Source of the DNA: Rickettsiales bacterium
GTDB lineage: Bacteria; Pseudomonadota; Alphaproteobacteria; Rickettsiales; UBA1997
Reading direction: 5' to 3'
DNA length: 64,000 nt
NCBI GenBank assembly: GCA_031289855.1
Contig: JAITOR010000075.1
Span: 9,746-73,745 of the forward strand
Shown: positions 53,168-62,580 of the stretch, piece after piece
Position numbering within the stretch: position 1 is the stretch's first letter
Layout of the letters: every line of letters starts with the position of its first letter
Made by a program: the position numbers and the translations under genes
The notes under the pieces: generated by a model
The model's database searches: none
The model's input: only the letters and a program-made list of their open reading frames with translations
What the model was told of the DNA's origin: nothing

Positions 53168-54436
53168 TTACCTTACCCTTATTTTTCGTTGTTTATTTAT
53201 ACCATTATACTTGTTTGAAAACATGTATGATTGAATTTGTGTTAATAAGTCTGTAATAGTATTTATAATAATCAATAATCCAGTTCCCCCTATACTTAAA
53301 GGAATATTATATTTCTTTGTTATGGTTTGAGGCACTAAACACACCACACATAAATAAATGGCACCAATAATAGTAATTCTATTTATAATTTTCTTCAAAA
53401 ACTTTTGTGTCGCATCTCCTGGTCTAATACCAAGCACAAAACAATTATTTTTTTTTAAATTATCGACCACTTCTTTTGTATCAAAAACAATATCCGCATA
53501 GAAAAAAGAAAAGAAAACAATTAAAATAATAAACAAATTTATATATAATGGTGTGCCTTCCTGTAAATATTCTGCAATCATTGTGCTAGTTTCTCCTGTA
53601 AAAAGTTTAGCAATAACAAAAGGAAACATTAAAATTGAACTTGCAAAAATAGGTGGAATCACACCTGACATATTCAATTTAAGAGGAATGTATGAATTGT
53701 CATCATTCGTTTTGCTTTGTGCCATCATGCCTCTATTTGGGTATTGTATTTTAATTTTTCTAATCGCTTTTTCACAATACACGATAAGTAACATTAAAAT
53801 TATAAAAATTGCAAAGATGATTATCAAAAATGGAAAAGAATATGCCCCTTTTTTTGATAGTTCAAATATTTGTGCAAAACTTCCAGGTAATTCACTAACG
53901 ATACCAAGCGCAATTAAAAGTGATATTCCGTTTCCAATTCCATTTTGTGTTATTTTATCACCTAACCATATTAAACTCATGGTTCCAGCAGTTAAAGAAA
54001 AAATAGTTGTATATAAAAATATGTTAGAATTGGATATGAAGGCTGATTTTTCAAGATTTGAAAATGCAAAATAAATTCCAGCTGATTGAAAAATGGCCAA
54101 CACAAGAGTTAAATATTTTGTATATTGATTTAATTTCTTTTTACCATATTCTCCTTCTTTTTTTAACTCTTCAAGCCCTTTATATACGGATGTCATCAGT
54201 TGAATAATAATTGAAGCCGTAATGTAGGGCATAATATTCAAGGCAAAAATACTCATTCTTGAAAATGCTCCACCAGAAAACATATTCAAGAGCCCAAAAA
54301 TACTTCCCGTATCACTATTAAAGAATTCTTTTATAACTTCACCATCAATTCCGGGTAAAAATATAAAAGTCCCAATTCTATACAATATCAAAAGTGCTAT
54401 TGTGTAGAATATTTTCTGTTTTAATTCTTCTGTCAT
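53168..54436 (-). CDS. secY: Protein translocase subunit SecY
   Basis: SecY (422 aa), the channel of the Sec translocon, with ten membrane helices. LNMFSGGAFSRMSIFALNIMPY and YFNTRGM-like YPNRGMMAQSK blocks, and NGIGNGISLLIALG are family signatures. The N-terminal cytoplasmic part is slightly shorter than in E. coli. It begins the secY-adk-rpsM-rpsK-rpoA-rplQ-rplS cluster; rplO and the rest of the spc operon are not upstream. Confidence 0.97.
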   Translation of the reverse strand: MTEELKQKIFYTIALLILYRIGTFIFLPGIDGEVIKEFFNSDTGSIFGLLNMFSGGAFSRMSIFALNIMPYITASIIIQLMTSVYKGLEELKKEGEYGKKKLNQYTKYLTLVLAIFQSAGIYFAFSNLEKSAFISNSNIFLYTTIFSLTAGTMSLIWLGDKITQNGIGNGISLLIALGIVSELPGSFAQIFELSKKGAYSFPFLIIIFAIFIILMLLIVYCEKAIRKIKIQYPNRGMMAQSKTNDDNSYIPLKLNMSGVIPPIFASSILMFPFVIAKLFTGETSTMIAEYLQEGTPLYINLFIILIVFFSFFYADIVFDTKEVVDNLKKNNCFVLGIRPGDATQKFLKKIINRITIIGAIYLCVVCLVPQTITKKYNIPLSIGGTGLLIIINTITDLLTQIQSYMFSNKYNGINKQRKIRVR

Positions 54437-54592
54437 AAAAAAATAATACTAATTACTTTCTATTAATATAATCTATTTTTAAAATGTCAATAAAATAAAA
54501 TGTTATTATGTTGCATTTTAGAAAAAATTATTTAACACTTGTCTTTTTTATATTTTAAGACATATTTTTTAATTATGCAGTATAAAAAAAAA

Positions 54593-55951
54593 CTAAACTA
54601 TTAACACATTGTGCAAAACTTCCAATGCTTTGTTTTTGTTTTCCTCTGCCACCACAATTCCAATATTATTTTTTGTATTTCCAATACTTGACATTAAAAC
54701 TTCGATTTTATTTTTACTCAATGCTTCAAAAGTTTTTGCCAATGCATCTCCTGATGTTATATTACCACCTATAATTGAAATTTTTGTCACATTATCGCTA
54801 ATTTTGACATTAGAAATATCATTAAATTCTTTTAATGTAGATTTTGTTAATAAACTACTTTTAATTGTAAATGAAACACTTGCTTCGCTTGTGGCAACCA
54901 TATCAATTTGAATATTGTTTTTGTCGGCAATAATTCCCATTTTTGCAATAAATCCAACATTACTAAACATATCTTCATTTTCCAAGTGAACTATTGAATA
55001 TACACCATCTGCGATAAGTCCTTTTACTCCATCATCGTTATTTTCAGATTTAATCAATGTGCCAGGATTAGATTTATCAAATACATTCCTGATAACTACT
55101 TCAATTCCATAGTATGTAGCAACTATTGTTTTTGGATGCAAAACTTTGGCACCGGCTCTTGCAATTTCACTTGCTATGCCACGACTTAAAACCTTCCAAG
55201 ATACAGCATTTTTAATAATCCTTGGGTCAGCGGACATAATTCCATTGGCATCCGTCCATATTTCAACAATGCATGCATTTATGGATACACCGACTATTGA
55301 AGCGCTGAAATCGCTGGCACCTCTTCCCATTAATTGTATCTCTCTATTGGAATTTGCACCATAAAATCCACTCATTACAAAAACGATACCTTTTTCAAGT
55401 TTACTTGACAATTTTTTGAATTGTCTTTTTGTTTGTTTAAAATTAGCATCCGCTGACAAATAGCCGCCTTCCGTTCGTATTAAATTTTTGGAATTAACTT
55501 GTTCTGCCTTAATTCCTTGTTCAATTAAACATAATTCCATTAAATATGATGAAATAAATTCCCCAGATGAAGCTACTTCGGCATGCAATTTTTCATTGTA
55601 TTCGCCAATAAGTATAATTCCATTAAAAATATTATACAAATAATCAAATCTATTATCTATAATTTTTTTATATTTTTCCTGTTGAGATATATTTGTGGTT
55701 AAAGACTCAATAATGTCGTAATGTCTTTGTTTTATAGCCTTAAAAACTTCATTAAATTCCTTTTTCTTTTTGTTTTTTGCTAATTGTAACATATTTAACA
55801 ATATGTCAGTCATTTTTGATATTGCAGACACAACAACAAAAGGTGTTTTTCCTTCTTTTACACGTTCTATAATAACGGCTGCAGAATCTTTTATGCTATC
55901 GGCAGTTCCCATTGAAGTTCCACCAAATTTTAAAACAGCAATTTTTTTCAT
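54593..55951 (-). CDS. lysC: Aspartokinase
   Basis: Aspartate kinase (452 aa) catalyses the first step to lysine, threonine, methionine and diaminopimelate. Catalytic KFGGTSMG at the N-terminus, ASSGEFISSYLM and GRGASDFSASIVG in the kinase domain, then ACT domains (residues ~300-452) for allosteric control. Start at 55951, with TAGGAG 6 nt upstream, rather than the frame start at 56005. No asd or dap gene is adjacent. Diaminopimelate supply for peptidoglycan is a likely main use. Confidence 0.94.
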   Translation of the reverse strand: MKKIAVLKFGGTSMGTADSIKDSAAVIIERVKEGKTPFVVVSAISKMTDILLNMLQLAKNKKKKEFNEVFKAIKQRHYDIIESLTTNISQQEKYKKIIDNRFDYLYNIFNGIILIGEYNEKLHAEVASSGEFISSYLMELCLIEQGIKAEQVNSKNLIRTEGGYLSADANFKQTKRQFKKLSSKLEKGIVFVMSGFYGANSNREIQLMGRGASDFSASIVGVSINACIVEIWTDANGIMSADPRIIKNAVSWKVLSRGIASEIARAGAKVLHPKTIVATYYGIEVVIRNVFDKSNPGTLIKSENNDDGVKGLIADGVYSIVHLENEDMFSNVGFIAKMGIIADKNNIQIDMVATSEASVSFTIKSSLLTKSTLKEFNDISNVKISDNVTKISIIGGNITSGDALAKTFEALSKNKIEVLMSSIGNTKNNIGIVVAEENKNKALEVLHNVLIV

Positions 55952-56096
55952 TTTAACTCCTATAAAACCTATATATAAAATATAATTAATAGTTTTTATT
56001 GTCAATTTTATTAAAAATTAAATTTGCAAAAAGATATTGTATATATTATAATGAAATAATCCCCCCTATTATTAATAAAACAAGATGAGGTAAAAG

Positions 56097-57260
56097 ATGA
56101 GTGAAATTGTATTGCAAGAAAGAAGTTTGATAGAAAGAAAAATTGAATTTTTAAATTCAAATTTTGATGAATGTGGAAAAGTTCTTGATTTTTTAGATGA
56201 AATGGAATATTTTTATCCCGTTTCTGGTGAACACTTAACATTTGAGATAAAAAATAAAGATCTTATAATAATGTCATCGGATATTTTTGAATATACATTC
56301 GAGAGTGAAAATAGAAATAATAAAGAGTGTATAATGCTTCTTTATTTGCTTGGAATTATAAATTTAACTGCTGATGAATTAGAAAATTTTGGTTTAGATA
56401 GAAATTTGGAGCCATTTGATATATTGAAGGCAGAAAGAGAGGAACGAGAAGCAATAGAGCGACGAAATGCACCAATTGTACATAGAACTTTGACATCAGA
56501 AGAATCAAGGGAAAGAAGGGCAAGTTTTGATGCAAAGATTGCTGCTTTTATAGGAAGAGTAAGAAAACCCAAAAAGAGAACAAAGTATAGTTGGAAAATT
56601 ATTGTTGCGCTTGAAACGGCAGAATATTTCACAAAAAATATAGATTTGATTATTAAGGAGGGACTTACAAAGGGAGAAATAATTTTAAAAAATACTGATA
56701 ATTACACTTCATCTCAAAAAATCGATGAAACAATGGCAAGATATTTATGTGAATTTGGCATCATTTCACCTTTTAATTTAAAAGATATATGTAAGTTAGA
56801 AGTAAAACCAATATCGTTAATACCAAATGCAACACCAGATCCAAAGCCAATTAAACAAATAGCGGTTTCGGATGTAACAACAATAAACGAAATTTTAGAA
56901 AAATATCTCACGAAATATGATGAGGAGCGCGGATTTGAAATTTTGAAAGAAATGCTTGGTAAAGATATAATTTTGTATGTAGAAAAAAATATATTGTTAA
57001 AACTAACATTGACTGATAACGATGAAAAATTTATGCTAACAATGTATGAAAGTGATTTTATAGAAGAAAAAAAAATCAGAGATGTATTTATTGAATGCAG
57101 AATGGGTGAAGAACTTATCGAATTGGACGTAGTTAAAGGAATATTAAAACCAAGATTACAAGATACATATGTGGAAAGGCAAGCGCAAAGACAAGCACGA
57201 GAACAGGCACAAAGAACGCAACAAGCAAGAAGTAGGGGAATAATAGGTTTTTTACATTGA
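56097..57260 (+). CDS. Unknown protein with three internal repeats
   Basis: A 387-aa soluble protein, no family assigned. Three ~70-residue segments look alike: residues ~29-100 (ending CIMLLYLLGIINLTADEL), ~168-236 (ending TMARYLCEFGIISPFNLKDI) and ~263-334 (ending FMLTMYESDFIEEKKIRDV). Each has an EYF/KYL helix, a DLII/EIIL/DIIL strand and a final helix-turn like a small winged-helix domain. Between 1 and 2 is a charged linker, and the C-terminus is Arg/Gln-rich. GAGG lies 6 nt before the ATG. The repeat call is by eye. Confidence 0.7.
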   Translation: MSEIVLQERSLIERKIEFLNSNFDECGKVLDFLDEMEYFYPVSGEHLTFEIKNKDLIIMSSDIFEYTFESENRNNKECIMLLYLLGIINLTADELENFGLDRNLEPFDILKAEREEREAIERRNAPIVHRTLTSEESRERRASFDAKIAAFIGRVRKPKKRTKYSWKIIVALETAEYFTKNIDLIIKEGLTKGEIILKNTDNYTSSQKIDETMARYLCEFGIISPFNLKDICKLEVKPISLIPNATPDPKPIKQIAVSDVTTINEILEKYLTKYDEERGFEILKEMLGKDIILYVEKNILLKLTLTDNDEKFMLTMYESDFIEEKKIRDVFIECRMGEELIELDVVKGILKPRLQDTYVERQAQRQAREQAQRTQQARSRGIIGFLH

Positions 57261-57276
57261 TTGCCTTAATTTACAA

Positions 57277-57315
57277 AAAAATAGGCAATATTATTTTGTT
57301 GCCTATTTTATTTTT
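57277..57315. terminator. Bidirectional intrinsic terminator
   Basis: AAAATAGGCAA (57278-57288) pairs with TTGCCTATTTT (57299-57309) over a 10-nt loop, with T-runs on both strands. It separates the convergent 56097 and amiC genes and overlaps the amiC stop codon. Confidence 0.85.
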
Positions 57316-58483
57316 TAAAATATTTCTTTATTGTTTCAGCCAATGCTTCCACTATCTTATCTCTGTAACTTGCACTCCTTATCATCCTTTCTTCATTATT
57401 ATTTGAAATAAATCCAATTTCCAACAAAATTGATGCCGTATTCGCCCCAGTTAAAACAGCAAAATTTGCAAATTTTCTCATATTGCTACTTAAACTTCTT
57501 ACATTTCGTTTTTTAAGTTCCTGTTCCAAATATCCAGCAAATTTTTTTGAATCATTCATTGCCTTTACTCTTGATAAATCAACAAGTGTATTTATTGTGT
57601 CCTGATATTCACCATATAAATCTGCACCACTTATAATATCAGATTTATTTTCTTTTTGGGCTAATTGTGCCGTTCTTGTGTCACTTGCTGTTTGTGATAA
57701 AGTATAAATCGAAAGCCCTTTTGCATTCCTGTTTGTCGTAGCATCGGCATGTATAGAAATGAACAAATCTCCTTTTCTTTTTCTTGCAAATGCAATTCTA
57801 TCCATCAATTCGATGTAAGTATCGTTATTTCTTGTTAAATACACGCTATAAAGTCCAGTTTTATCCAAAATTTCCTTCAAGGATTTTGCATAGATTAGGG
57901 TAAGAATTTTTTCTTTTGTCCCCCTTTGGCCTTGAGCCCCTGGGTCTTTCCCACCATGTCCCGCATCTATTATGATTACGGGTTTTGTTTTGGGAATTGA
58001 GGTAAGTTTGCTTTCCTTTTTCGTTTTTGTTTTTTTTGGCTCTTCTATCCTTTTTGTATTCAAATCGTCTATTAAGGTTTCTATTTTATCTTTTTTTTCC
58101 TCCTTTTCAAATTCTAAATCTATAACTATCCTATGATATTTATTATTTTTATCTGGTTTTAAATAAAAATCTTTAATACTTTTCGGTTTTATGTTTAGGT
58201 CAAACACAATCCTTGAATCCGTATTTGAAAATTTTCCAATCCTCAAAGAATCAACGACTTCATTTGATGCAAATGATGGAGCTTTGACATTATAGTTTTC
58301 TGTACTTTGCAAATCAATTACCAATCTATCAGGATTTTTCAATAAAAATGGATTGTAATTTATTTTCGTGCTATTGTCTATCACAATCCTTTCGGTGTAT
58401 TTTCCTGTATTTAATCTAATATTTGATACAATATTTGCATACAATGTATTTACACACAATAAAAGTAAAATTATTTTTCGCAT
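57308..58483 (-). CDS. amiC: N-acetylmuramoyl-L-alanine amidase (AmiC-like)
   Basis: A 391-aa exported zinc amidase that splits the stem peptide from murein, needed for daughter-cell separation. Signal peptide MRKIILLLLCVNTLYA, AMIN domain (residues ~18-120, for septal targeting), a Lys-rich linker, then Amidase_3 with IIDAGHGGKDPGAQG (first zinc His), MDRIAFARKRKGDLFISIHAD and ILLEIGFISN with the catalytic Glu. The start overlaps the stop of the upstream membrane gene by 1 nt. Confidence 0.94.
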   Translation of the reverse strand: MRKIILLLLCVNTLYANIVSNIRLNTGKYTERIVIDNSTKINYNPFLLKNPDRLVIDLQSTENYNVKAPSFASNEVVDSLRIGKFSNTDSRIVFDLNIKPKSIKDFYLKPDKNNKYHRIVIDLEFEKEEKKDKIETLIDDLNTKRIEEPKKTKTKKESKLTSIPKTKPVIIIDAGHGGKDPGAQGQRGTKEKILTLIYAKSLKEILDKTGLYSVYLTRNNDTYIELMDRIAFARKRKGDLFISIHADATTNRNAKGLSIYTLSQTASDTRTAQLAQKENKSDIISGADLYGEYQDTINTLVDLSRVKAMNDSKKFAGYLEQELKKRNVRSLSSNMRKFANFAVLTGANTASILLEIGFISNNNEERMIRSASYRDKIVEALAETIKKYFKK

Positions 58484-59337
58484 TATTTTTTTGCTGATTT
58501 AAATTTATTGACAGCGGCCTTTCCCAACTGATCACTCTCTGCTTTTTGTTTTTCTTCTTTTTCCGCTATTTGTTCTCTTTCCAAGGATTGTAGTTTTACA
58601 AAAATATAGGCCAAATAAATATACATTATATCCCAAATACATAGTTTGATGAAAAAAGTAGCCTGTATTCCAAATTTAAAGTTAAATTTTATAATCGCAA
58701 GCCCCACCAATTCTTCCACACCAAAAACGACTAATGTTGTTATAATTAATGAAAACATAAGTTTTAACAAATTTCCCTTTGTAAGATTTCTGCTTCTATC
58801 GAGTGCTTTAATGCCCACTGGAATATATATATCGCCAGTTTTACTTGTGGCAATTTTATTATTCAAGTCTCCCACAGCACTCAAAAATATACCAAAAATA
58901 TACCAAAAGGCGAACAAAATTCCGGGTATTATCCCCAACACAAATAATAATAAAATTAATATATAATAGGTAATTAAGGTTCCAAAAACACTAAAAAATC
59001 TAGTGCAACTTAATGTTAAAAGTTCCATAATGTCATTTTTGGTCCCTTTTCTCATAATCGTAATTGTATTGCCATATAAAATGACTTTAAAAGTTGTCAA
59101 AATCGTCAATAGTAACCCGTAATATGAGATGTAAAATAAAATACTAAAGCCAAAATAATTATACAAAAATGTTCTATATTTAATTTGTAAAAATGGCCTA
59201 TAGTAAAAAAACATTGCCACACCATTCGCAAAAAGAATATAAAAAATATGCTTTAAATAATATCTTAACGACTTAACAACATTACTTAAATATAATGATT
59301 TCATTTTAAGTTCGTAAGATGGAGATCCCTTTGCCAT
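58483..59337 (-). CDS. Multi-span membrane protein of unknown function
   Basis: A 284-aa protein with about five or six membrane helices (e.g. FGFSILFYISYYGLLLTIL, YYILILLLFVLGIIPGILFA and LMFSLIITTLVVFGVEELVG) and a C-terminal soluble tail rich in Glu, Lys and Gln. No family recognised. It is coupled to amiC by a 1-nt overlap, suggesting an envelope role. A dispersed repeat lies about 104 nt upstream. Confidence 0.75.
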   Translation of the reverse strand: MAKGSPSYELKMKSLYLSNVVKSLRYYLKHIFYILFANGVAMFFYYRPFLQIKYRTFLYNYFGFSILFYISYYGLLLTILTTFKVILYGNTITIMRKGTKNDIMELLTLSCTRFFSVFGTLITYYILILLLFVLGIIPGILFAFWYIFGIFLSAVGDLNNKIATSKTGDIYIPVGIKALDRSRNLTKGNLLKLMFSLIITTLVVFGVEELVGLAIIKFNFKFGIQATFFIKLCIWDIMYIYLAYIFVKLQSLEREQIAEKEEKQKAESDQLGKAAVNKFKSAKK

Positions 59338-59440
59338 AATATTATTATAAACATTGTTTAATTAATATAATAATAGATAAAATATTAAAATCAATATTTT
59401 TATGTTTTTTTCAAATCGTCCTCCTAATTTTATTAATGTT

Positions 59441-59492
59441 ATTTGTATTATATATCATAAAAGCAAATCATGGAAGTATTTTTTGAAAATAA
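59441..59492 (+). repeat. Dispersed ~50-bp repeat, diverged copy 4
   Basis: ATTTGTATTATATATCATAA, then CATGGAAGTATT and a GAAAATAAATT tail. The 5' part and the GGAAGTAT core agree with copies 1-3 while the middle and the right inverted end have diverged. The rest of 59338-59601 shows no gene. Confidence 0.6.
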
Positions 59493-59601
59493 ATTTTTAA
59501 TTGTTTTAAAATTACGAAATGGTCAAATCGTGAAGCGTTTATTAATGAGTTAAGGTATCAATATTGTTGTGGGAAAACTCTCTATTTCTTTCATCGTTAT
59601 T

Positions 59602-60888
59602 TTAGAGTTCCCTTTCTCCTGTCGCTTTTACTTGCTGATTTTGTTTTCTTTTTTCAATTCTTTTTTCTTCCGCTTCTTTACTTGCTTTTTCCTCGGCCTC
59701 CTTTTTTCTATCTATTGTTTTTTGTTCGGTCATTGATGTTCTATAATCAGTTTGCCTTGTATATCTTTGCAATCGTGAATCGGCAAATATTTGTCTATCA
59801 TCTGCCATTGCAAACCTAGTTACTTTTCCCATTGCTTGAAAAACAGAAAACAATACTCTTCCATCAAGTTTTTTCTTGCCCACAAGGTCAAAAAATTCCC
59901 CCGCTCCCTTTGCGGCTTTTTTTGCTTTTTCAATTTTATCCTTGTCTTCTTTCTCATCAAAAATTCCTGTACTAACAAATGCTTTTGTAAAGGCCTCTTC
60001 GAAATCTTTTCCTGATAATCCCTTACTCATTCCCTTTTGCATTATTTTATCAAAATCAAGCAATTCTGCTTTTATTTTTGGATTTATATTAAGAGCAACT
60101 TGAATTTTACTTCTTGCATTTTTTATGAAATTAAAAACTTCTTTTACATCTGCTATTTTTGGATCAGAGAAAACTTCTCTTGCATTTTGGAAGTTAGTGT
60201 TTGCCTCTCTTATCGCTTTCTTCACATCTGGTAATGCCGCTTCAACTTTTTCTAATGCACTCTTTTGATGTTTTCCTCCCCTCATCTCTGTATCATTTAA
60301 TAATTTTCCAGTTTGTTTTCTAATTTCTTTTGCCACGCCACCCACTAAATCATCAACTTGATCTGTAAAACTATTAGCCAATGCATTCGGTACTGATACA
60401 TAAAGACTTATTACCATGCCAACAAGATTGATTGGAGGCGGTAAAAATAAATATACAGAGGCACCTGTTACACCGCCACCCACACCTCCCACAACAGTTC
60501 CCATACAATCAATGGCATCACCATCATCATAGCCTTCTTCATTGGGCTTTTTAAAAAAAAATGTTGAACTATTTGATAGGCCACCCAATGGTAATCTTTG
60601 CACTAAATTTCCTAAGAAATTATGTTTTTTTCCAGTATCCGAAAAAACAGAAATATTGTCCTCATAATTTGGTGCAGTGAGTGTGCCATAATTGTGGATT
60701 GTCATATCATATGCATCAAATGAAATGGCATTAGAATCGAACATTTCTGATTCCGGTGGGATTTTTGTTGTATTAATTAATTTTGCCATAAATTCTGATG
60801 GAGATTCTGATTCTATTTTTGCATCAACAAATATATCGTTCACGCTATCTAACATTTCTATTTTTGTTCTTGTCGTATCATCCGCCAT
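59602..60888 (-). CDS. Unknown protein with glycine-rich hydrophobic hairpin
   Basis: A 428-aa protein, no family assigned. Residues ~128-165 form a glycine-zipper-like hydrophobic stretch (MGTVVGGVGGGVTGASVYLF, then PPPINLVGMVISLYVSVP) that could insert in a membrane as a hairpin. The remainder is helical, with a Glu/Lys/Arg-rich C-terminus (residues ~390-428). AGG precedes the ATG closely. The pattern recalls membrane-inserting effectors or inclusion proteins, but this is speculation. Confidence 0.7.
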   Translation of the reverse strand: MADDTTRTKIEMLDSVNDIFVDAKIESESPSEFMAKLINTTKIPPESEMFDSNAISFDAYDMTIHNYGTLTAPNYEDNISVFSDTGKKHNFLGNLVQRLPLGGLSNSSTFFFKKPNEEGYDDGDAIDCMGTVVGGVGGGVTGASVYLFLPPPINLVGMVISLYVSVPNALANSFTDQVDDLVGGVAKEIRKQTGKLLNDTEMRGGKHQKSALEKVEAALPDVKKAIREANTNFQNAREVFSDPKIADVKEVFNFIKNARSKIQVALNINPKIKAELLDFDKIMQKGMSKGLSGKDFEEAFTKAFVSTGIFDEKEDKDKIEKAKKAAKGAGEFFDLVGKKKLDGRVLFSVFQAMGKVTRFAMADDRQIFADSRLQRYTRQTDYRTSMTEQKTIDRKKEAEEKASKEAEEKRIEKRKQNQQVKATGEREL

Positions 60889-61013
60889 TTAACCTCCATT
60901 ACATTACTTTATAATATAATAATAACATAAAAAATGATATTTGTCAACAATTATAAAAAGAGATAGAAAAAAGAAGAAGTTAGTTATAGCGATATAATGA
61001 AAATAAATTAAAA

Positions 61014-61041
61014 TTGATTTTTTATTTTTACAGATTATAGT
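61014..61041 (+). promoter_or_regulatory. Promoter of the ABC-F gene
   Basis: TTGATT (61014-61019), 16-nt spacer, TATAGT (61036-61041), then 6 nt (CGCAAA) to the ATG at 61048. No Shine-Dalgarno; a leaderless transcript is predicted. Confidence 0.55.
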
Positions 61042-61047
61042 CGCAAA

Positions 61048-62547
61048 ATGCTTAAGGTTCAAAACTTATCAGTATCATTTGCAGGGAAAGAAGTTTTTAA
61101 CGACATAAACTTCATTATAAATCCTAATGAAAAAATCGGTTTAATTGGTAGAAATGGTTGTGGAAAAACTACACTTTTTAAAATTTTAGCCGATCAAATA
61201 AAAGATTTTGATGGTAAAATTACAAAATCAGATTCATACAGGATAGGTTATTTGCAACAACATTTAAAATTTACAGAGCAAACCGTGATAGACGAAGCCT
61301 GCACCGCTTTGCCAGATTACAAAGAAGGATTTGTGTGGGATGCGGAAAGAATATTGTCTCAATTGGAATTTAGTGAGGAGGATAAATTAAGGAATCCACA
61401 AGAGTTTAGTGGTGGATGGCAAATAAGATTAAATCTTGCAAAACTTTTGATAAGTGAACCAGATTTATTGTTACTTGATGAACCTACTAACTATCTTGAT
61501 ATTATATCAATTCGCTGGTTAAAGCAATTTTTAAAAAATTACAATGGAGCGATATTGATAATTACCCATGATAGGGACTTTATGGATGACATCATAAGTC
61601 ACACCATGATAATACATCGAGGAACTACGATTAAGATTGATGGAAACACGAAAGATATGTATAGAAAGATAGAAGAAGATGAGCAAAATTATGAAAAAAC
61701 AAGGTTAAATGTAAAGAAAAAACGAGAACAGGTGCAAAAATGGATTGACAGATTTGGTGCAAAGGCTACTCTGGCCAGCCAAGCGAAATCAAAGGAAAAG
61801 ATGTTAAATAAAATGGATGATAGGGATGAATTGCAGGATATAAAAAGTTTAGATTTTAATTTTAAATGCAGAGAATTCACTGGAAATTCCAATATGATGG
61901 ATGTCAAAAATTTGGCATTTAGATATTCTGTTGATTATGCTCCCTTATTTCAAAAATTATCGTTTAGGGTTGAAAAAGGTGATAGAATTTGTATAATAGG
62001 TCGTAATGGAAAAGGAAAGTCTACACTTTTGAGGGTTTTAAATGAAATGTTACAGCCATTGGAGGGAGAGGTGTGGAAAAATCAAAAGACGGAAATTGGA
62101 TATTTTGGACAAATGAATATTGATAATTTAAATTTAAATCATACGATAGAACAAGAATTGCAAAGTGTAGATATGATTTTACCAAGAGGGCAAATACTTG
62201 CCACTGCTGGAAAGATGCTTTTTACTGGTGGAGATACACAAAAGAAGGTTGCGATGTTAAGTGGTGGTGAAAAAAGCAGAGTTATGTTAGGAAAAATTTT
62301 ATTAAAACCATGTAATTTGTTGTTACTCGACGAACCCACAAATCATTTGGATATGGAAAGTTGTGAGGCATTGATGGAGGCGATTGAAGAATTTGATGGT
62401 GCCAGCATTACCGTAAGCCATCATGAGCATTTGTTAAATAATATTGCCAATAGATTAATAATTTTTGATAACAACGAATGTTCGTTTTTTGAAGGAAATT
62501 ATCAAGATTTTTTGAAAAAAGTTGGATGGGATGAGAAAAAGGAATAA
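61048..62547 (+). CDS. ABC-F family ATPase (ribosome-associated)
   Basis: A 499-aa protein with two ABC cassettes and no membrane domain. First cassette: Walker A GRNGCGKTT, signature FSGGWQIRLNLAKLL, Walker B LLLLDEPTNYLD. Second: GRNGKGKST, MLSGGEKSRVMLGKIL, LLLLDEPTNHLD. The inter-domain linker (residues ~210-275) is Lys/Arg-rich as in ABC-F translation factors. The first signature is SGGW rather than SGGE/Q. Which ABC-F subgroup (Uup, EttA, YheS or other) is not settled. It converges with gyrB. Confidence 0.9.
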   Translation: MLKVQNLSVSFAGKEVFNDINFIINPNEKIGLIGRNGCGKTTLFKILADQIKDFDGKITKSDSYRIGYLQQHLKFTEQTVIDEACTALPDYKEGFVWDAERILSQLEFSEEDKLRNPQEFSGGWQIRLNLAKLLISEPDLLLLDEPTNYLDIISIRWLKQFLKNYNGAILIITHDRDFMDDIISHTMIIHRGTTIKIDGNTKDMYRKIEEDEQNYEKTRLNVKKKREQVQKWIDRFGAKATLASQAKSKEKMLNKMDDRDELQDIKSLDFNFKCREFTGNSNMMDVKNLAFRYSVDYAPLFQKLSFRVEKGDRICIIGRNGKGKSTLLRVLNEMLQPLEGEVWKNQKTEIGYFGQMNIDNLNLNHTIEQELQSVDMILPRGQILATAGKMLFTGGDTQKKVAMLSGGEKSRVMLGKILLKPCNLLLLDEPTNHLDMESCEALMEAIEEFDGASITVSHHEHLLNNIANRLIIFDNNECSFFEGNYQDFLKKVGWDEKKE

Positions 62548-62580
62548 AAATAACAATTTTATTATTCCTTTAATATTTTA

